A stretch of DNA of 64,000 nucleotides, from assembly GCA_022796875.1 (NCBI GenBank), contig JAAWJJ010000003.1, positions 30,876-94,875 on the forward strand, in the 5' to 3' direction. Position numbers and translations under genes: made by a program. The notes below the pieces were generated by a model that made no database searches, had not been told where the DNA came from, and saw only the letters and a program-made list of their open reading frames with translations. This document shows positions 43,232 through 53,071 of the stretch, one piece after another (the first letter of the stretch is position 1; every line of letters begins with the position of its first letter). This stretch comes from Eubacterium sp. GTDB taxonomy: Bacteria; Bacillota; Clostridia; Lachnospirales; Lachnospiraceae.

Positions 43232-43921
43232 CTATACAATGATCTGGTGTTCCCGAAAGCTAAAATATTCGTTATCGCCGATTATAATATGATCGGCCAG
43301 AACGATACCCAGCATATCCCCGCATTGTTTTAACGTTTCCGTTACTCTTTTGTCAGAATCAGATGGAAACAGATTTCCGCCCGGATGATTGTGAAGCAGA
43401 ATAATATAAACCGCTTTTGCTTCCAGCGCGGTCAGGAATACTTCCCTCGGGGATACCAGGCTCTTATTTACCGTACCCATGGAAAGCAGCCTGTCCCCGA
43501 TCAAATGGCATCCGTTGTCAAACATGCTGACAATCACCCGTTCTGTCTGGGCGTATCTGAGTTCTTCCATATAATAACAGGCAACGCTGCGCGCATCGGA
43601 CAGCAACATTCTCGGAGCCGATTTCAGTTTGTGGATACGTTTTGCTATTTCACCGATACATTTCATTTGCAGCGCTTTCACCCTGCCGATACCGGGAATT
43701 TCCTCCAGTTCTTCTTTGGTAAGTTTACAGAGGTTTAACAGACTGTTTTCATTGATCTCAAGAATCTGTTGTGCCAGTTCCAATGCATTGTATTCTTTTG
43801 TGCCGTTACGCAGTATAATAGAAAGCAGCTCGGAATCAGTCAGATAGTCTATCCCATACCGTTCTGCTTTTTCATAGGGGCGCGCCTCTACAGGCATTAG
43901 TTTCATAGTGTTTACTTTCAT
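43232..43921 (-). CDS. radC: RadC-family JAMM/MPN protein
   Basis: A 229-residue RadC: a helix-hairpin-helix domain (about 20-95, LTKEELEEIPGIGRVKALQ) and a JAMM metalloprotease-like domain with the zinc motif LLHNHPGGNLFPSDSD. Despite its name a role in DNA repair is not established. The gene starts the radC-mreBCD cluster, a common Firmicutes arrangement. Start at 43921 or 43906; neither has a clear ribosome site. Confidence 0.92.
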   Translation of the reverse strand: MKVNTMKLMPVEARPYEKAERYGIDYLTDSELLSIILRNGTKEYNALELAQQILEINENSLLNLCKLTKEELEEIPGIGRVKALQMKCIGEIAKRIHKLKSAPRMLLSDARSVACYYMEELRYAQTERVIVSMFDNGCHLIGDRLLSMGTVNKSLVSPREVFLTALEAKAVYIILLHNHPGGNLFPSDSDKRVTETLKQCGDMLGIVLADHIIIGDNEYFSFREHQIIV

Positions 43922-43989
43922 TCGTTACAATATTTTTATCCCTATCTCAATTCTTCTGTGCATAGGCAATCTATCGTTATTCTACCACA

Positions 43990-44018
43990 TTTACATAATG
44001 ATGTACATGAATTATTCT
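43990..44018 (+). promoter_or_regulatory. candidate promoter for the structured RNA
   Basis: TTTACA (43990-43995), 17 bases, TATTCT (44013-44018) on the + strand, pointing into the 44.04-44.26 kb RNA. Spacing is ideal and hexamers are moderate. Confidence 0.45.
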
Positions 44019-44041
44019 TATTATTTTATTAAATCTTTCAC

Positions 44042-44258
44042 AACAGTTCAGCCATAGCCAAAATTATGGGCGAATCATGACCCAGGCCACCCTCTCTTGC
44101 CGCATTGCGGCAATTCACCTTGTGCTTGCATGAATGAGCACATAATGACGGCTATGAGCGGAACACCCCTTAAGCCTCAGACAGAAGCTGCTTTAGCAGC
44201 GGATAGCCTGCCTGGCAGGCGGTCTGTGGCCTGTTACAGGGACGTGGGCTGAACTGTT
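44042..44258 (+). ncRNA. probable large structured non-coding RNA (about 220 nt)
   Basis: The 347-base gap between radC and the YnbB-like gene is GC-richer than other gaps and has no reading frame. AACAGTTCAGCC (44042-44053) pairs perfectly with GGCTGAACTGTT (44247-44258), closing a domain with many further stems: ATAGCC (44054-44059)/GGCTAT (44150-44155), ATTATG (44063-44068)/CATAAT (44141-44146), TTGCCGC/GCGGCAA (44097-44113), GTGCT/AGCAC (44122-44141), GCTGC/GCAGC (44187-44200), GCCTGC/GCAGGC (44206-44220), CAGAC/GTCTG (44178-44226) and CCTGT/ACAGG (44230-44240). The closing helix is followed by tgttatttta on the + strand, like a terminator. Size, complexity and host recall the raiA-motif RNA class, but I cannot confirm identity; 6S RNA is less likely because the fold is multi-branched. 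Confidence 0.7.
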
Positions 44259-44268
44259 TGTTATTTTA

Positions 44269-45558
44269 TCATGTAAGATGTGCCGCCCCGGCACGGCACA
44301 TTTCATCCAATGACTTCATAATACCGAATTTTGCGTGATACCAGGTCAGTCCCCCCTGAAAATACACGGTATACGGTTCTTTTAACGGCCCGTCCGCACT
44401 CAATTCAATAGAGGAACCCTGTACAAACGCTCCGGCTGCCATAATAACTTTGCTGTCATATCCCGGCATCTCCCATGCTTCGGGCGTTATATAGGAATCC
44501 ACCGGCGCTGCGGCCTGTATTCCTTTACAAAATGCATTCAGGCCGTCAGCCGATTTTAATGTCACTGCCTGAATAATATCGTGGCGGGATTCCACAGAGT
44601 CCGGTATGACCGGAAATCCTAACGGTTCATATATATTTGCCGCGAATACCGCGCCCTTTAAAGCGCCGGCAACGATGGTCGGCGCCAGGAAAAAACCCTG
44701 CATAAAAGACTGTATGATTCCGAGGGAAGCGCCGACTTCTTTTCCAAGTCCCGGAGAAGTCAGACGGTACGCGGCGTTTTCCACGCACTCCGTTTTTCCG
44801 GCAATGTAGCCGCCGCTTGCCGCCAGGCCGCCGCCGGGATTTTTGATCAGGGAACCGACGATCATATCCGCATTTACCTGCGTCGGCTCCCTCTCTTCCA
44901 CAAATTCCCCGTAACAGTTATCCACCATACAGATGACGTCCGGTTTTATAGATTTGACAAAGGAAATCAACTTTCCGATTTGCGCTACCGAAAAGGACGG
45001 CCGCGTCTGGTATCCTTTGGAACGCTGGATCGTTACCAGTTTCGTTTTCTCCCCAATCGCGGCGCGGATGCCGGCATAATCAAAAAAACCGTCTTCCAGA
45101 AGATCCACCTGCCGGTAGGTAATCCCGTATTCTGCCAGGGAACCTTTTGACGGACGGATTCCGATTACTTCTTCCAGGGTATCGTACGGTTTTCCGGCCG
45201 GTGAAAGCAGCTCGTCCCCCGGGCGCAGGTTGGATAACAGCGCCAGCGCCAGCGCATGGGTCCCACAGGTGATCTGCGGACGCACTAACGCCGCCTCCGC
45301 TTCAAAACAGTCGGCATATACCTGTTCTAACGTATCCCGTCCCACATCATCATAACCGTATCCGCTGCTTCCGTTAAAACATTCCGCATTCACATGGTTT
45401 TTCTGCATGGCATGCAGGACTTTCAACTGATTGTATTCGGCGGTTGCATCAATTGCCTGAAACCGCTCTTTTAAGTTTTCTTCCACGCGCGTGCAGTACT
45501 CATATACCGCTTCGCTGATTCCCATTTTTAAATATTGTTCTTTTCTGTATTTATCCAT
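44269..45558 (-). CDS. YnbB-type PLP enzyme (methionine gamma-lyase / aluminium-resistance family)
   Basis: A 429-residue PLP-dependent fold-type I protein of the family labelled aluminium resistance protein or methionine gamma-lyase family. The PLP Lys is in GSLIKNPGGGLA; FNGSSGYGYDDVGRDTLE and ITCGTHALALAL are family landmarks. True substrate is unknown. It lies downstream of miaA, as ynbB does in Bacillus. A weak ribosome site (aggga, distant) precedes the ATG. Confidence 0.85.
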   Translation of the reverse strand: MDKYRKEQYLKMGISEAVYEYCTRVEENLKERFQAIDATAEYNQLKVLHAMQKNHVNAECFNGSSGYGYDDVGRDTLEQVYADCFEAEAALVRPQITCGTHALALALLSNLRPGDELLSPAGKPYDTLEEVIGIRPSKGSLAEYGITYRQVDLLEDGFFDYAGIRAAIGEKTKLVTIQRSKGYQTRPSFSVAQIGKLISFVKSIKPDVICMVDNCYGEFVEEREPTQVNADMIVGSLIKNPGGGLAASGGYIAGKTECVENAAYRLTSPGLGKEVGASLGIIQSFMQGFFLAPTIVAGALKGAVFAANIYEPLGFPVIPDSVESRHDIIQAVTLKSADGLNAFCKGIQAAAPVDSYITPEAWEMPGYDSKVIMAAGAFVQGSSIELSADGPLKEPYTVYFQGGLTWYHAKFGIMKSLDEMCRAGAAHLT

Positions 45559-45590
45559 ATATTTTATCTATTATTCCCTGTATTTTATTT

Positions 45591-45658
45591 TCTATATTCT
45601 CTTTTTCTTTCTGTAAGCGATTTTTCTATATTCTCTTTTTCTTTCTGTAAGCGATTTT
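45591..45658 (-). repeat. 34-bp tandem duplication downstream of miaA
   Basis: tctatattctctttttcttt begins a 34-base unit at 45591 and an identical copy at 45625, in the gap between miaA and the YnbB-like gene. Starts 22 bases beyond the miaA stop. Confidence 0.85.
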
Positions 45659-45679
45659 TCACTCATTTTTTGTTATCTC

Positions 45680-46618
45680 TTATTTTTTATTATCCATTTC
45701 CGCGAGCATTTTTTTCAGCAGCATTTCATCGCTTTTATAAATCTGCCGATCTAACCAGATCACGTCCCGTTCTCTTTTAAACCAGGTCAGCTGCCGTTTT
45801 GCAAAATGCCTGGTATCCCGTTTGATCCGGTAAACCGCTTCTTCCAGGGAAATGTTTCCTTCCAGGTAATCCAATATTTCTTTATATCCCAACCCCTGCA
45901 TAGATGTCATACCTCTGATGCAGCCGGATTCTACAAGCTGTTTTACTTCTTCCACCAATCCCTGTTCTAACATATCGTCCACCCGTTTTTCGATACGTTC
46001 GTATAATTTCTGGCGTTCATCCGTCAGCACGAAATAATAAAAATCATACGGACTGGCTTTCTGACGTTCTTTCCTGTTATGCTCCGATATCTTTTCACCG
46101 GTAAAACGATAATATTCCAACGCCCGGATAACCCGTTTGATATTATTTTCATGAATCATGCCGGCAGAAACTTCATCTACCTGCCGAAGCATTTCATGCA
46201 GTACATGAGATCCTTCTTTTTTTGCAAGTTCTTCTAACTGCCTGCGGTATTCCATATCGTCGGCCTGGCTCGTAAAATCAATTCCGTAAAGAACCGATTG
46301 AATATAAAAACCGGTTCCTCCTGCAAGGATTGGAATTTTTCCGTCCTGAAAAATCTTCGTGATCGCTTCTTGCGCCATTTGCTGGAAACGGACGACGTTA
46401 AACTCTTCGGTCGGTTCTAACACATCCAGAAGATAATGCTCTACTCCCTGCATTTCCCGGCTGCTGATTTTGCCGGAACCGATATCCATATGTTTATATA
46501 CCTGCATGGAATCTGCAGAAACAACCGCGCCGCCGATTTCTTTTGCCAGCATAACGGAAAGATTTGTTTTACCGGCAGAGGTCGGGCCGGTCAGGATAAT
46601 TAACCGTGGTTTTTTCAT
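45680..46618 (-). CDS. miaA: tRNA dimethylallyltransferase MiaA
   Basis: A 312-residue enzyme adding a dimethylallyl group to A37 of tRNAs reading UNN codons. P-loop GPTSAGKTNLSVMLA, then SADSMQVYKHMDIGS, GGTGFYIQSVLYG and the C-terminal QLTWFKRERDVIWLD are present. ATG 46618 (MKKPRL) follows agaaaggcag; the upstream frame to 46642 lacks a better site. Normal mutS-mutL-miaA order. Confidence 0.95.
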   Translation of the reverse strand: MKKPRLIILTGPTSAGKTNLSVMLAKEIGGAVVSADSMQVYKHMDIGSGKISSREMQGVEHYLLDVLEPTEEFNVVRFQQMAQEAITKIFQDGKIPILAGGTGFYIQSVLYGIDFTSQADDMEYRRQLEELAKKEGSHVLHEMLRQVDEVSAGMIHENNIKRVIRALEYYRFTGEKISEHNRKERQKASPYDFYYFVLTDERQKLYERIEKRVDDMLEQGLVEEVKQLVESGCIRGMTSMQGLGYKEILDYLEGNISLEEAVYRIKRDTRHFAKRQLTWFKRERDVIWLDRQIYKSDEMLLKKMLAEMDNKK

Positions 46619-46671
46619 AGCTGCCTTTCTGACTGATATCATAAAATTCTTCTATAATTTTCGTACAGTTC

Positions 46672-48711
46672 TCATACAATTCTCTTGAATTTCTTTTCCA
46701 GTTCGTATTTACTCATCGTAATCAGTGTCGGTCTGCCGTGAGGGCACTGATACGGATTGTCCAGTTCCATGAGTTCTGCAATCAGGCTCTTAGCTTCCGG
46801 CAGGGAAAGCTTCTGGTTTCCTTTTACCGCCGCCTTACATGACATCGACGCGATTTTTTCAAGAACCGTCTGCGGCGTCGAGCGGTCGCTTAACCCCGAC
46901 AGGTTATCGAGTATTTCCAGAAACAAAGACTGCTGATTTAAATGAAACAAATTTTGCGGTACGGCGCTGACCGCGTATTCTTTTCCGCCAAACTGGCTGA
47001 TTTCAAATCCGAGCGACGTAAAATCCTGCATATATTTTGTTAGAAGTCCCTGTTCCTGATCGGTCAGTGTCAAAATGATCGGCGGACTGACCATCTGTGA
47101 AAAATGCTCTTTGTCTGCCAGCGCTTTCATGGTTCGTTCAAACAGCACCTTTTCATGCGCCGCATGCTGATCCAGGATATAAAGCCGGTTTTCATATTCC
47201 ATCAGCCAGTACGTATCAAAAAGCTGTCCTATCATGTGAATCCGATCCGCCATATTTTCTTTCAGCAGCCCGCCCGTTTGTCCGTCTAAAGTATCTGAAC
47301 GCCCGGCAAACAGATTTTCCTGTTCATAATTCATGGTTTCCTGTACCATATATTTTTCAGAATTTTCAGCTGTCTTTTGCACCATCGGTTCTTTCGGTTT
47401 TTCCATTCCTGCTTCCCGTACCGCCGGTTCTTTCAGTTTTTCCATTCTTGCTTCCCGTACTACCGGTTCTTTCGGTTTTTCAGTCATGGCTTCCCGTATG
47501 ATTGCTTCTTTTGGCTTCTCAGCCATGGCTTCCTGCACAACCGTCCTCTCCGGTTCGTATTGCCTGCTGTATGGGGAATCTTTTGCTACATACTCTTTTA
47601 CTTTTCCCAGACGCTTCATACGCTGCGCTTCAAACGGCTCCGTCCGGTCATAAAGCGGTTTTTGCCGGGAGCCTTTCTCCAACGGCTTTTCTTCTTTCTC
47701 CAGGGAAATTTCCGGAATCAGTTCTTTTTCTTCGAGCGACTGTTTGACTATATCATGCAAAAACTGGTAAATTCGTTCGTTTTCGCTGAAACGGAGTTCC
47801 ATTTTGGTTGGATGGACGTTAACGTCTACTTCTTCCCCATGAAAAGAAAAATGCAGTACCGTAAAAGGATACTGATGCTGCATCAGATGCAGTTTGTATC
47901 CGTCCTCAATTGCTTTGGAAAGCAGTTTGCTCTTTATATACCGTCCATTGACAAAATAATTTTCAAAATTCCGGTTGCCTCTGGCTACAATCGGCTTTCC
48001 GATAAAACCGTTTACTTCAAAAAGTTCGTTTTTCTGCCGTATTTCAATCAGATTGGCGGTAATGTCCCGGCCGTAAATCTGATAAATCACGTCTTTTAAC
48101 CGGTGGTTTCCGGGCGTATGCAGTTTCGGCTGCTGATTCACAATTAACTGAAAGGAAATATCCGGATGCGATAACGCCAGCTTTTCCACGAGCGCGCTGA
48201 TATAACCGGCTTCTGTCTGCGGCGTTTTTAAAAACTTCTTCCGGGCCGGAGTGTGGAAAAACAAATTTCGGACCAGGAAAGTCGTTCCGTCCGGCGCCCC
48301 GATTTCTTCTAATGCTCCGGGGAGTCCGTCTTCAATCAGAAAACGGACTCCGGTCAGTTCCGACGGTGTTTTCGTGATCAGTTCCACCTGCGATACGGCG
48401 GCGATGCTCGAAAGCGCTTCCCCTCGGAACCCCAGCGAAACAATAGAATTTAAATCCTCTATACTACGGATTTTGCTGGTGGAATGCCGTAAAAAAGCAG
48501 TCTGAACTTCCTCTTTTGCGATTCCGCAGCCGTTGTCTGTAATTCGGATAAAGGAAATCCCGCCTTCTTTGATCTCTACGGTAATAGCCGTCGCATTTGC
48601 GTCGATGGCGTTTTCCACAAGTTCTTTGACGACGGAAGAAGGCCGTTCGATCACTTCTCCGGCCGCAATTTTGTCAATCGTCTGTTTGTCCAACAATTCG
48701 ATACCTGGCAT
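46672..48711 (-). CDS. mutL: DNA mismatch repair protein MutL
   Basis: A 679-residue MutL. The GHKL ATPase (about 1-330) has VKELVENAIDANAT, TDNGCGI and FRGEALSSIA. The C-terminal endonuclease domain has DQHAAHEKVLFE, CKAAVKGNQ and CPHGRPTLI, so it should nick DNA itself, as in bacteria without MutH. The linker (about 390-460) contains four 13-residue repeats. ATG 48711 (MPGIELLD) has aaagga upstream. Confidence 0.95.
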   Translation of the reverse strand: MPGIELLDKQTIDKIAAGEVIERPSSVVKELVENAIDANATAITVEIKEGGISFIRITDNGCGIAKEEVQTAFLRHSTSKIRSIEDLNSIVSLGFRGEALSSIAAVSQVELITKTPSELTGVRFLIEDGLPGALEEIGAPDGTTFLVRNLFFHTPARKKFLKTPQTEAGYISALVEKLALSHPDISFQLIVNQQPKLHTPGNHRLKDVIYQIYGRDITANLIEIRQKNELFEVNGFIGKPIVARGNRNFENYFVNGRYIKSKLLSKAIEDGYKLHLMQHQYPFTVLHFSFHGEEVDVNVHPTKMELRFSENERIYQFLHDIVKQSLEEKELIPEISLEKEEKPLEKGSRQKPLYDRTEPFEAQRMKRLGKVKEYVAKDSPYSRQYEPERTVVQEAMAEKPKEAIIREAMTEKPKEPVVREARMEKLKEPAVREAGMEKPKEPMVQKTAENSEKYMVQETMNYEQENLFAGRSDTLDGQTGGLLKENMADRIHMIGQLFDTYWLMEYENRLYILDQHAAHEKVLFERTMKALADKEHFSQMVSPPIILTLTDQEQGLLTKYMQDFTSLGFEISQFGGKEYAVSAVPQNLFHLNQQSLFLEILDNLSGLSDRSTPQTVLEKIASMSCKAAVKGNQKLSLPEAKSLIAELMELDNPYQCPHGRPTLITMSKYELEKKFKRIV
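47381..47536 (-). repeat. four 39-bp tandem repeats in the MutL linker
   Basis: Units at 47381-47419, 47420-47458, 47459-47497 and 47498-47536, exact 39-base period, encode 13-residue copies of the kind REAMTEKPKEPVV. They lie in the flexible linker between the ATPase and endonuclease domains; divergence increases toward the N-terminal side copy. Confidence 0.88.
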
Positions 48712-48768
48712 GTTTTGTTTTCCTTTCCATAACACCTGTTTACCGACGGTTATTGATCTTTTGCCTGT

Positions 48769-51423
48769 TTACCAGCGGTTATTGATCTTGCTTTGCAGCT
48801 CGTACAGCTTGTTCAGAGCGTCTAGCGGTGTCATATTACCAATGTCAAGCGTACGTATCTCTTCGATAATGTCGTCGTCTTTTATCGTATCAAACAGTGA
48901 CATCTGCGCCATCTCCATGGAGTCCTGAGGCGGTACCGCCCGTCCGATTTCCGGTACGGAGATGCCTTTTACCGTATTCGACAGGTTTTGTGCGATCAGT
49001 TCCTGTAAAATCACTTTTGCTCTCTCGATGACGGAATCCGGTACGCCGGCCAGTTTTGCCACCTGTATGCCATAACTTTTATCCGCGCCTCCCGGAACGA
49101 TTTTTCTTAAAAACACGATCTCGTCGCCGTTTTCTTTGACGGCAATGCAGTAATTCGTTACGTTATCCAGCTTTCCTTCCAGTTCGGTCAGTTCATGGTA
49201 ATGTGTGGCAAACAGTGTTTTTGCCCCTAACAGTTTCGGATTACTGATATGCTCCACAACGGACCAGGCGATGCTCAATCCGTCGAATGTGCTTGTCCCG
49301 CGGCCAATTTCATCCAGTATAATCAGAGAATCTGACGTGGCGTTTCTTAAAATATTGGCGACTTCATTCATTTCCACCATAAACGTACTCTGACCGGAAG
49401 CCAGATCATCCGAAGCGCCTACCCTGGTGAAAATGCGGTCGCAAATACCGATATCCGCAGATTTTGCCGGAACAAAACTTCCAATCTGCGCCATCAGCAC
49501 AATCAGCGCGCACTGCCTCATATAAGTAGATTTTCCGGCCATATTAGGCCCGGTAATGATGGAAATGCGCTTTTTATGATTATCCAGATAAGTGTCGTTT
49601 GCGATAAACATGCCGTTATCAATCATTTTTTCCACAACCGGATGCCTGCCGCTCTTAATACTAATTTTTCCTTTGTTATTGATGCGCGGCCGGCAGTAAC
49701 TGTTCTGGGAAGCGACTACGGACAGCGATACCAGTACGTCCAGCAGCGCGACGGCTTTGGCGCTGGACTGAATACGCAGAACCTGTTCTGAAATCTGGTT
49801 TCTTACCTGTGAAAACAGTTCATATTCCAGGCTGGAAAGCCGGTCTTCCGCACCCAGGATCACATCTTCCATTTCCTTTAATTCCGGCGTAATGTACCGC
49901 TCTGCATTCGTTAACGTCTGTTTACGCAAAAAATAGTCCGGAACCAGCGACTTGTACGAATTGGTCACTTCCAGATAATAGCCGAACACTTTGTTATATT
50001 TTATTTTCAGATTTTTGATGCCCGTTTTTTCCCGTTCTTTGGATTCGAGGCTTGCCAGCCATGTTTTTCCGTCCGTTTTCGCATTCCGCAGACGTTTTAC
50101 TTCTTTATGATAGGTTGATTTGATAATTCCGCCGTCCCTGATCGTAATCGGCGGTTCTTCTTCGATCGCATCTTCGATCAGCTGATAAATATCCTGCAGC
50201 TCGTCCATCTGCTCCCGGACTTCCCGAAGCAGAGGCGTCTGATACGAAGCCAGCAGCGATTTGATATGCGGCAGCATTCCGATCGAATTTTTAAAAGACA
50301 GTAAATCGCGCGGATTTGCCGTCTGGTATGTAATCCGGCTGATCAGCCGTTCCAGGTCATAAATCGGCGCCAGATACTCCCGCAGTTCTTCCCGTTCGAT
50401 CATCTGGCCTCCGAGTTCCTCGATCGCATCCTGTCGTCTGACGATTTCTTCTTTCTGAATCAGCGGCTGTTCGACAAAAGAACGAAGAAGCCTCGCGCCC
50501 ATTGCAGTTTTCGTTTTATCCAGCACCCACAATAAAGAGCCGCGTTTTTGCTTTTCCCGCATCGTTTCCACGAGTTCCAGATTGCGTCTTGTCGAACTGT
50601 CCAGAATCATAAATGTCCCTGTCGTATACGGGTGAAGCGCCGTCATCTGCTCCAGGGAGTTTTTCTGCGTTTCATACAGATAGCGCAGCAGAGAGCCGGA
50701 AGCGGCGGCGCCGTTCGGAAACATTTCCAGCCCCAGCGCCTGCAAACCGGTTACTTTAAAATGCCGGCACAAAATATTTGTTACCGTATCGTCGTTAAAA
50801 TACCAGTCCTCCAGAGCGGACACGGAAACGGAAATCCGTTGCCTTAACTCTTCCAATTCAAACCCGCTGACTAAAAAAGCTTCGTTGCAAATGATTTCTG
50901 TAGGTACAAATTTATAAATTTCATCTTTTAATTTATGTAGGGAATCCAGTTCCGTCGTATAAAAATCACCGGTCGTAATGTCCGCTACCGCAATTCCGAA
51001 GCGGTCCGCCAGATACACAATGCACAGCAGGTAATTATTTTTGGACTCATCCAGAGCCGCGGTATCAAAATTTGTGCCGGGAGTTACGACGCGTACGACT
51101 TCGCGCTTTACCATCCCTTTTGCCATTTTCGGGTCTTCTACCTGCTCGCACACCGCCACTTTGTATCCTTTTTCCACCAGGCGGGTCAGGTAGCTGTCAG
51201 CCGCGTGATAAGGGACGCCGCACATAGGCGCTTTTTCCTCCAAACCGCAGTTTTTCCCGGTTAGCGTCAGTTCCAGTTCTTTCGATGCTATTTTAGCGTC
51301 CTCAAAAAACATTTCGTAAAAATCACCTAACCGGTAGAACAAAATACAATCCTGATACTCTTTTTTTGTTGTCAGATAGTGCTGCATCATTGGTGTTAAT
51401 TCAGCCAAATTCTTTTCCTCCAT
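48769..51423 (-). CDS. mutS: DNA mismatch repair protein MutS
   Basis: An 884-residue MutS1. N-terminal mismatch-binding FYRLGDFYEMFFEDA (Phe-x-Glu wedge), clamp and lever domains, then ATPase with GPNMAGKSTYMRQ (Walker A), LIILDEIGRGTSTFDG (Walker B) and FATHYHELTELE. The C-terminal tail TPLDALNKLYELQ is the usual tetramer/beta-clamp end. ATG 51423 gives MEEKNLAELTPMMQHY; longer starts at 51435 and 51462 overlap the upstream gene. Confidence 0.95.
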   Translation of the reverse strand: MEEKNLAELTPMMQHYLTTKKEYQDCILFYRLGDFYEMFFEDAKIASKELELTLTGKNCGLEEKAPMCGVPYHAADSYLTRLVEKGYKVAVCEQVEDPKMAKGMVKREVVRVVTPGTNFDTAALDESKNNYLLCIVYLADRFGIAVADITTGDFYTTELDSLHKLKDEIYKFVPTEIICNEAFLVSGFELEELRQRISVSVSALEDWYFNDDTVTNILCRHFKVTGLQALGLEMFPNGAAASGSLLRYLYETQKNSLEQMTALHPYTTGTFMILDSSTRRNLELVETMREKQKRGSLLWVLDKTKTAMGARLLRSFVEQPLIQKEEIVRRQDAIEELGGQMIEREELREYLAPIYDLERLISRITYQTANPRDLLSFKNSIGMLPHIKSLLASYQTPLLREVREQMDELQDIYQLIEDAIEEEPPITIRDGGIIKSTYHKEVKRLRNAKTDGKTWLASLESKEREKTGIKNLKIKYNKVFGYYLEVTNSYKSLVPDYFLRKQTLTNAERYITPELKEMEDVILGAEDRLSSLEYELFSQVRNQISEQVLRIQSSAKAVALLDVLVSLSVVASQNSYCRPRINNKGKISIKSGRHPVVEKMIDNGMFIANDTYLDNHKKRISIITGPNMAGKSTYMRQCALIVLMAQIGSFVPAKSADIGICDRIFTRVGASDDLASGQSTFMVEMNEVANILRNATSDSLIILDEIGRGTSTFDGLSIAWSVVEHISNPKLLGAKTLFATHYHELTELEGKLDNVTNYCIAVKENGDEIVFLRKIVPGGADKSYGIQVAKLAGVPDSVIERAKVILQELIAQNLSNTVKGISVPEIGRAVPPQDSMEMAQMSLFDTIKDDDIIEEIRTLDIGNMTPLDALNKLYELQSKINNRW

Positions 51424-51427
51424 TAAG

Positions 51428-53071
51428 TTACCCATTATACCATTTTGCGTATTCTTTTGCAATCGCTTCTGCCACTTTCATGCCGTCCATCGCCGCGGAC
51501 ATGATGCCTCCCGCATACCCTGCGCCTTCTCCGCACGGATAGATTCCTCCAATCTCGGATTCGTACCGTTCGTTTCTTAAAATCCGTACCGGGGAAGAAG
51601 TTCTGCTCTCCACTCCGCTTAAAATGGCATCCGGACGGTTAAATCCCCTGATTTTCTTTCCAAATTCTTCCATTCCCTCTATAAAACTCTTATTCAGAGA
51701 TTCCGGAAACAGTTCCCTCAAATTAGCAAACCGTACCGCTCCTTTGACGCAGGAATCAAATTCGCCGTAGTTCGCAGATCTTGTATTTTCCTTAAAATCT
51801 CCGTATAATTGCTGCGGAATGGCGCCGTTTCCGAGTAAATAGGCTTTTTTCTCCAGTTCCCTTTGAAATGCGATTCCCGCCAAAGCGTCTTTTGTAGGAA
51901 AATCTTCCGGCGTTACGGAAATAATAATAGCGCTGTTTGCGTTTTTGGCGCTGCGGCTGCGGTAACTCATGCCGTTTACAGCCAGCATCTTTTCTTCCGA
52001 GGAAGCGTTTACCACATAACCGCCGGGGCACATGCAAAAGGAATACACCCCTCTTTTGCAGGCAGCTTGCATATGCACTTTGTAAGACGCGGCAGGCAGT
52101 TTCATACGGTTTTCCTCGTGAAAATTTTCCCTGCCGTATTCATGCGAATCGTAACGATTTTCCAGATGATATTGCGAAACATCAATCATTTGCTGCGGAT
52201 GTTCCACCCGAAAACCGACCGCAAACGCTTTTGCTTCCATAGGAATCCCTTTTTGCGACAGCATCAAAAATGTATCTCTGGCGCTGTGGCCCAAAGCAAG
52301 TACCGCGACATGCGCAGGCAGACATTCTTCATTTTGTAAGATCAGATGCGATAGATTTCCCTGTTCCAATTCTAATCCAGTTAGTTTTGTTTCAAAGCGA
52401 AATTCACCGCCGTTTTTCTCAATACTTTCGCGCAAGTTTTTGACAACCCGAACCAGAATATCTGTTCCAATATGGGGGTTTGCTTCATACAAAATGTCTT
52501 CTGAAGCTCCCATCTGCACAAACAGCTTCAAAGCCTCCCGGTTTCGCCCGTACTTATCTTTCACTAACGTATTCAGTTTCCCGTCGGAAAAAGTCCCAGC
52601 GCCGCCCTCTCCGAACTGAACGTTGGATTCCGGCTCCAACACGCCCTGCTCCCAAAACCGCTGTACATCTTCTGTTCTTTTGTCAACGCGTTTTCCGCGT
52701 TCCAGAACGATCGGCGCGTAGCCGTTTCGGGCAAGATAATAAGCACAGAACAGTCCGGCCGGACCACTCCCGACAATCACAGGACGGTAACATAATTTTT
52801 TGCTTCCGGAATTCGGGAAACGGTATTTTTCTTTTTTAGTTAACATAATGTTTTTACCGTCTACTATTTTTTGGACGCGCTGTTCCCTTTTCAATTTCAC
52901 ATCAATTGTATAGGAATAATGCATCTCTTTCTTTCTGGAATCCAGAGATTTCCGAAAAATCTTCCAGGAAATCAGTTCTGCCGGAGAAACACGCAGCATA
53001 CGACAGATTTTTTTTTCAATATCGTCCCGGGTGTGTCGAACGGGAAGTCTTAACTGACAGATCCTTATCAT
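51428..53071 (-). CDS. COG2509-family FAD-dependent dehydrogenase
   Basis: A 547-residue flavoprotein of an uncharacterised family (COG2509). The FAD dinucleotide fold VIVGSGPAGLFCAYYLARNG is near 95-114; NVQFGEGGAGTFSDGKLNT and the C-terminal IYPCGEGAGYAGGIMSAA are diagnostic. An N-terminal 80-residue domain with basic residues precedes FAD binding. Substrate unknown. It overlaps the BaiN-like gene by 4 bases and precedes mutS by 4. Confidence 0.88.
   Translation of the reverse strand: MIRICQLRLPVRHTRDDIEKKICRMLRVSPAELISWKIFRKSLDSRKKEMHYSYTIDVKLKREQRVQKIVDGKNIMLTKKEKYRFPNSGSKKLCYRPVIVGSGPAGLFCAYYLARNGYAPIVLERGKRVDKRTEDVQRFWEQGVLEPESNVQFGEGGAGTFSDGKLNTLVKDKYGRNREALKLFVQMGASEDILYEANPHIGTDILVRVVKNLRESIEKNGGEFRFETKLTGLELEQGNLSHLILQNEECLPAHVAVLALGHSARDTFLMLSQKGIPMEAKAFAVGFRVEHPQQMIDVSQYHLENRYDSHEYGRENFHEENRMKLPAASYKVHMQAACKRGVYSFCMCPGGYVVNASSEEKMLAVNGMSYRSRSAKNANSAIIISVTPEDFPTKDALAGIAFQRELEKKAYLLGNGAIPQQLYGDFKENTRSANYGEFDSCVKGAVRFANLRELFPESLNKSFIEGMEEFGKKIRGFNRPDAILSGVESRTSSPVRILRNERYESEIGGIYPCGEGAGYAGGIMSAAMDGMKVAEAIAKEYAKWYNG

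Noticed and set aside
47377..48099. 240-residue + strand frame opposite mutL
   Set aside because: Shadow of the mutL coding sequence and its repeats; no ribosome site and unusual Phe-rich composition.
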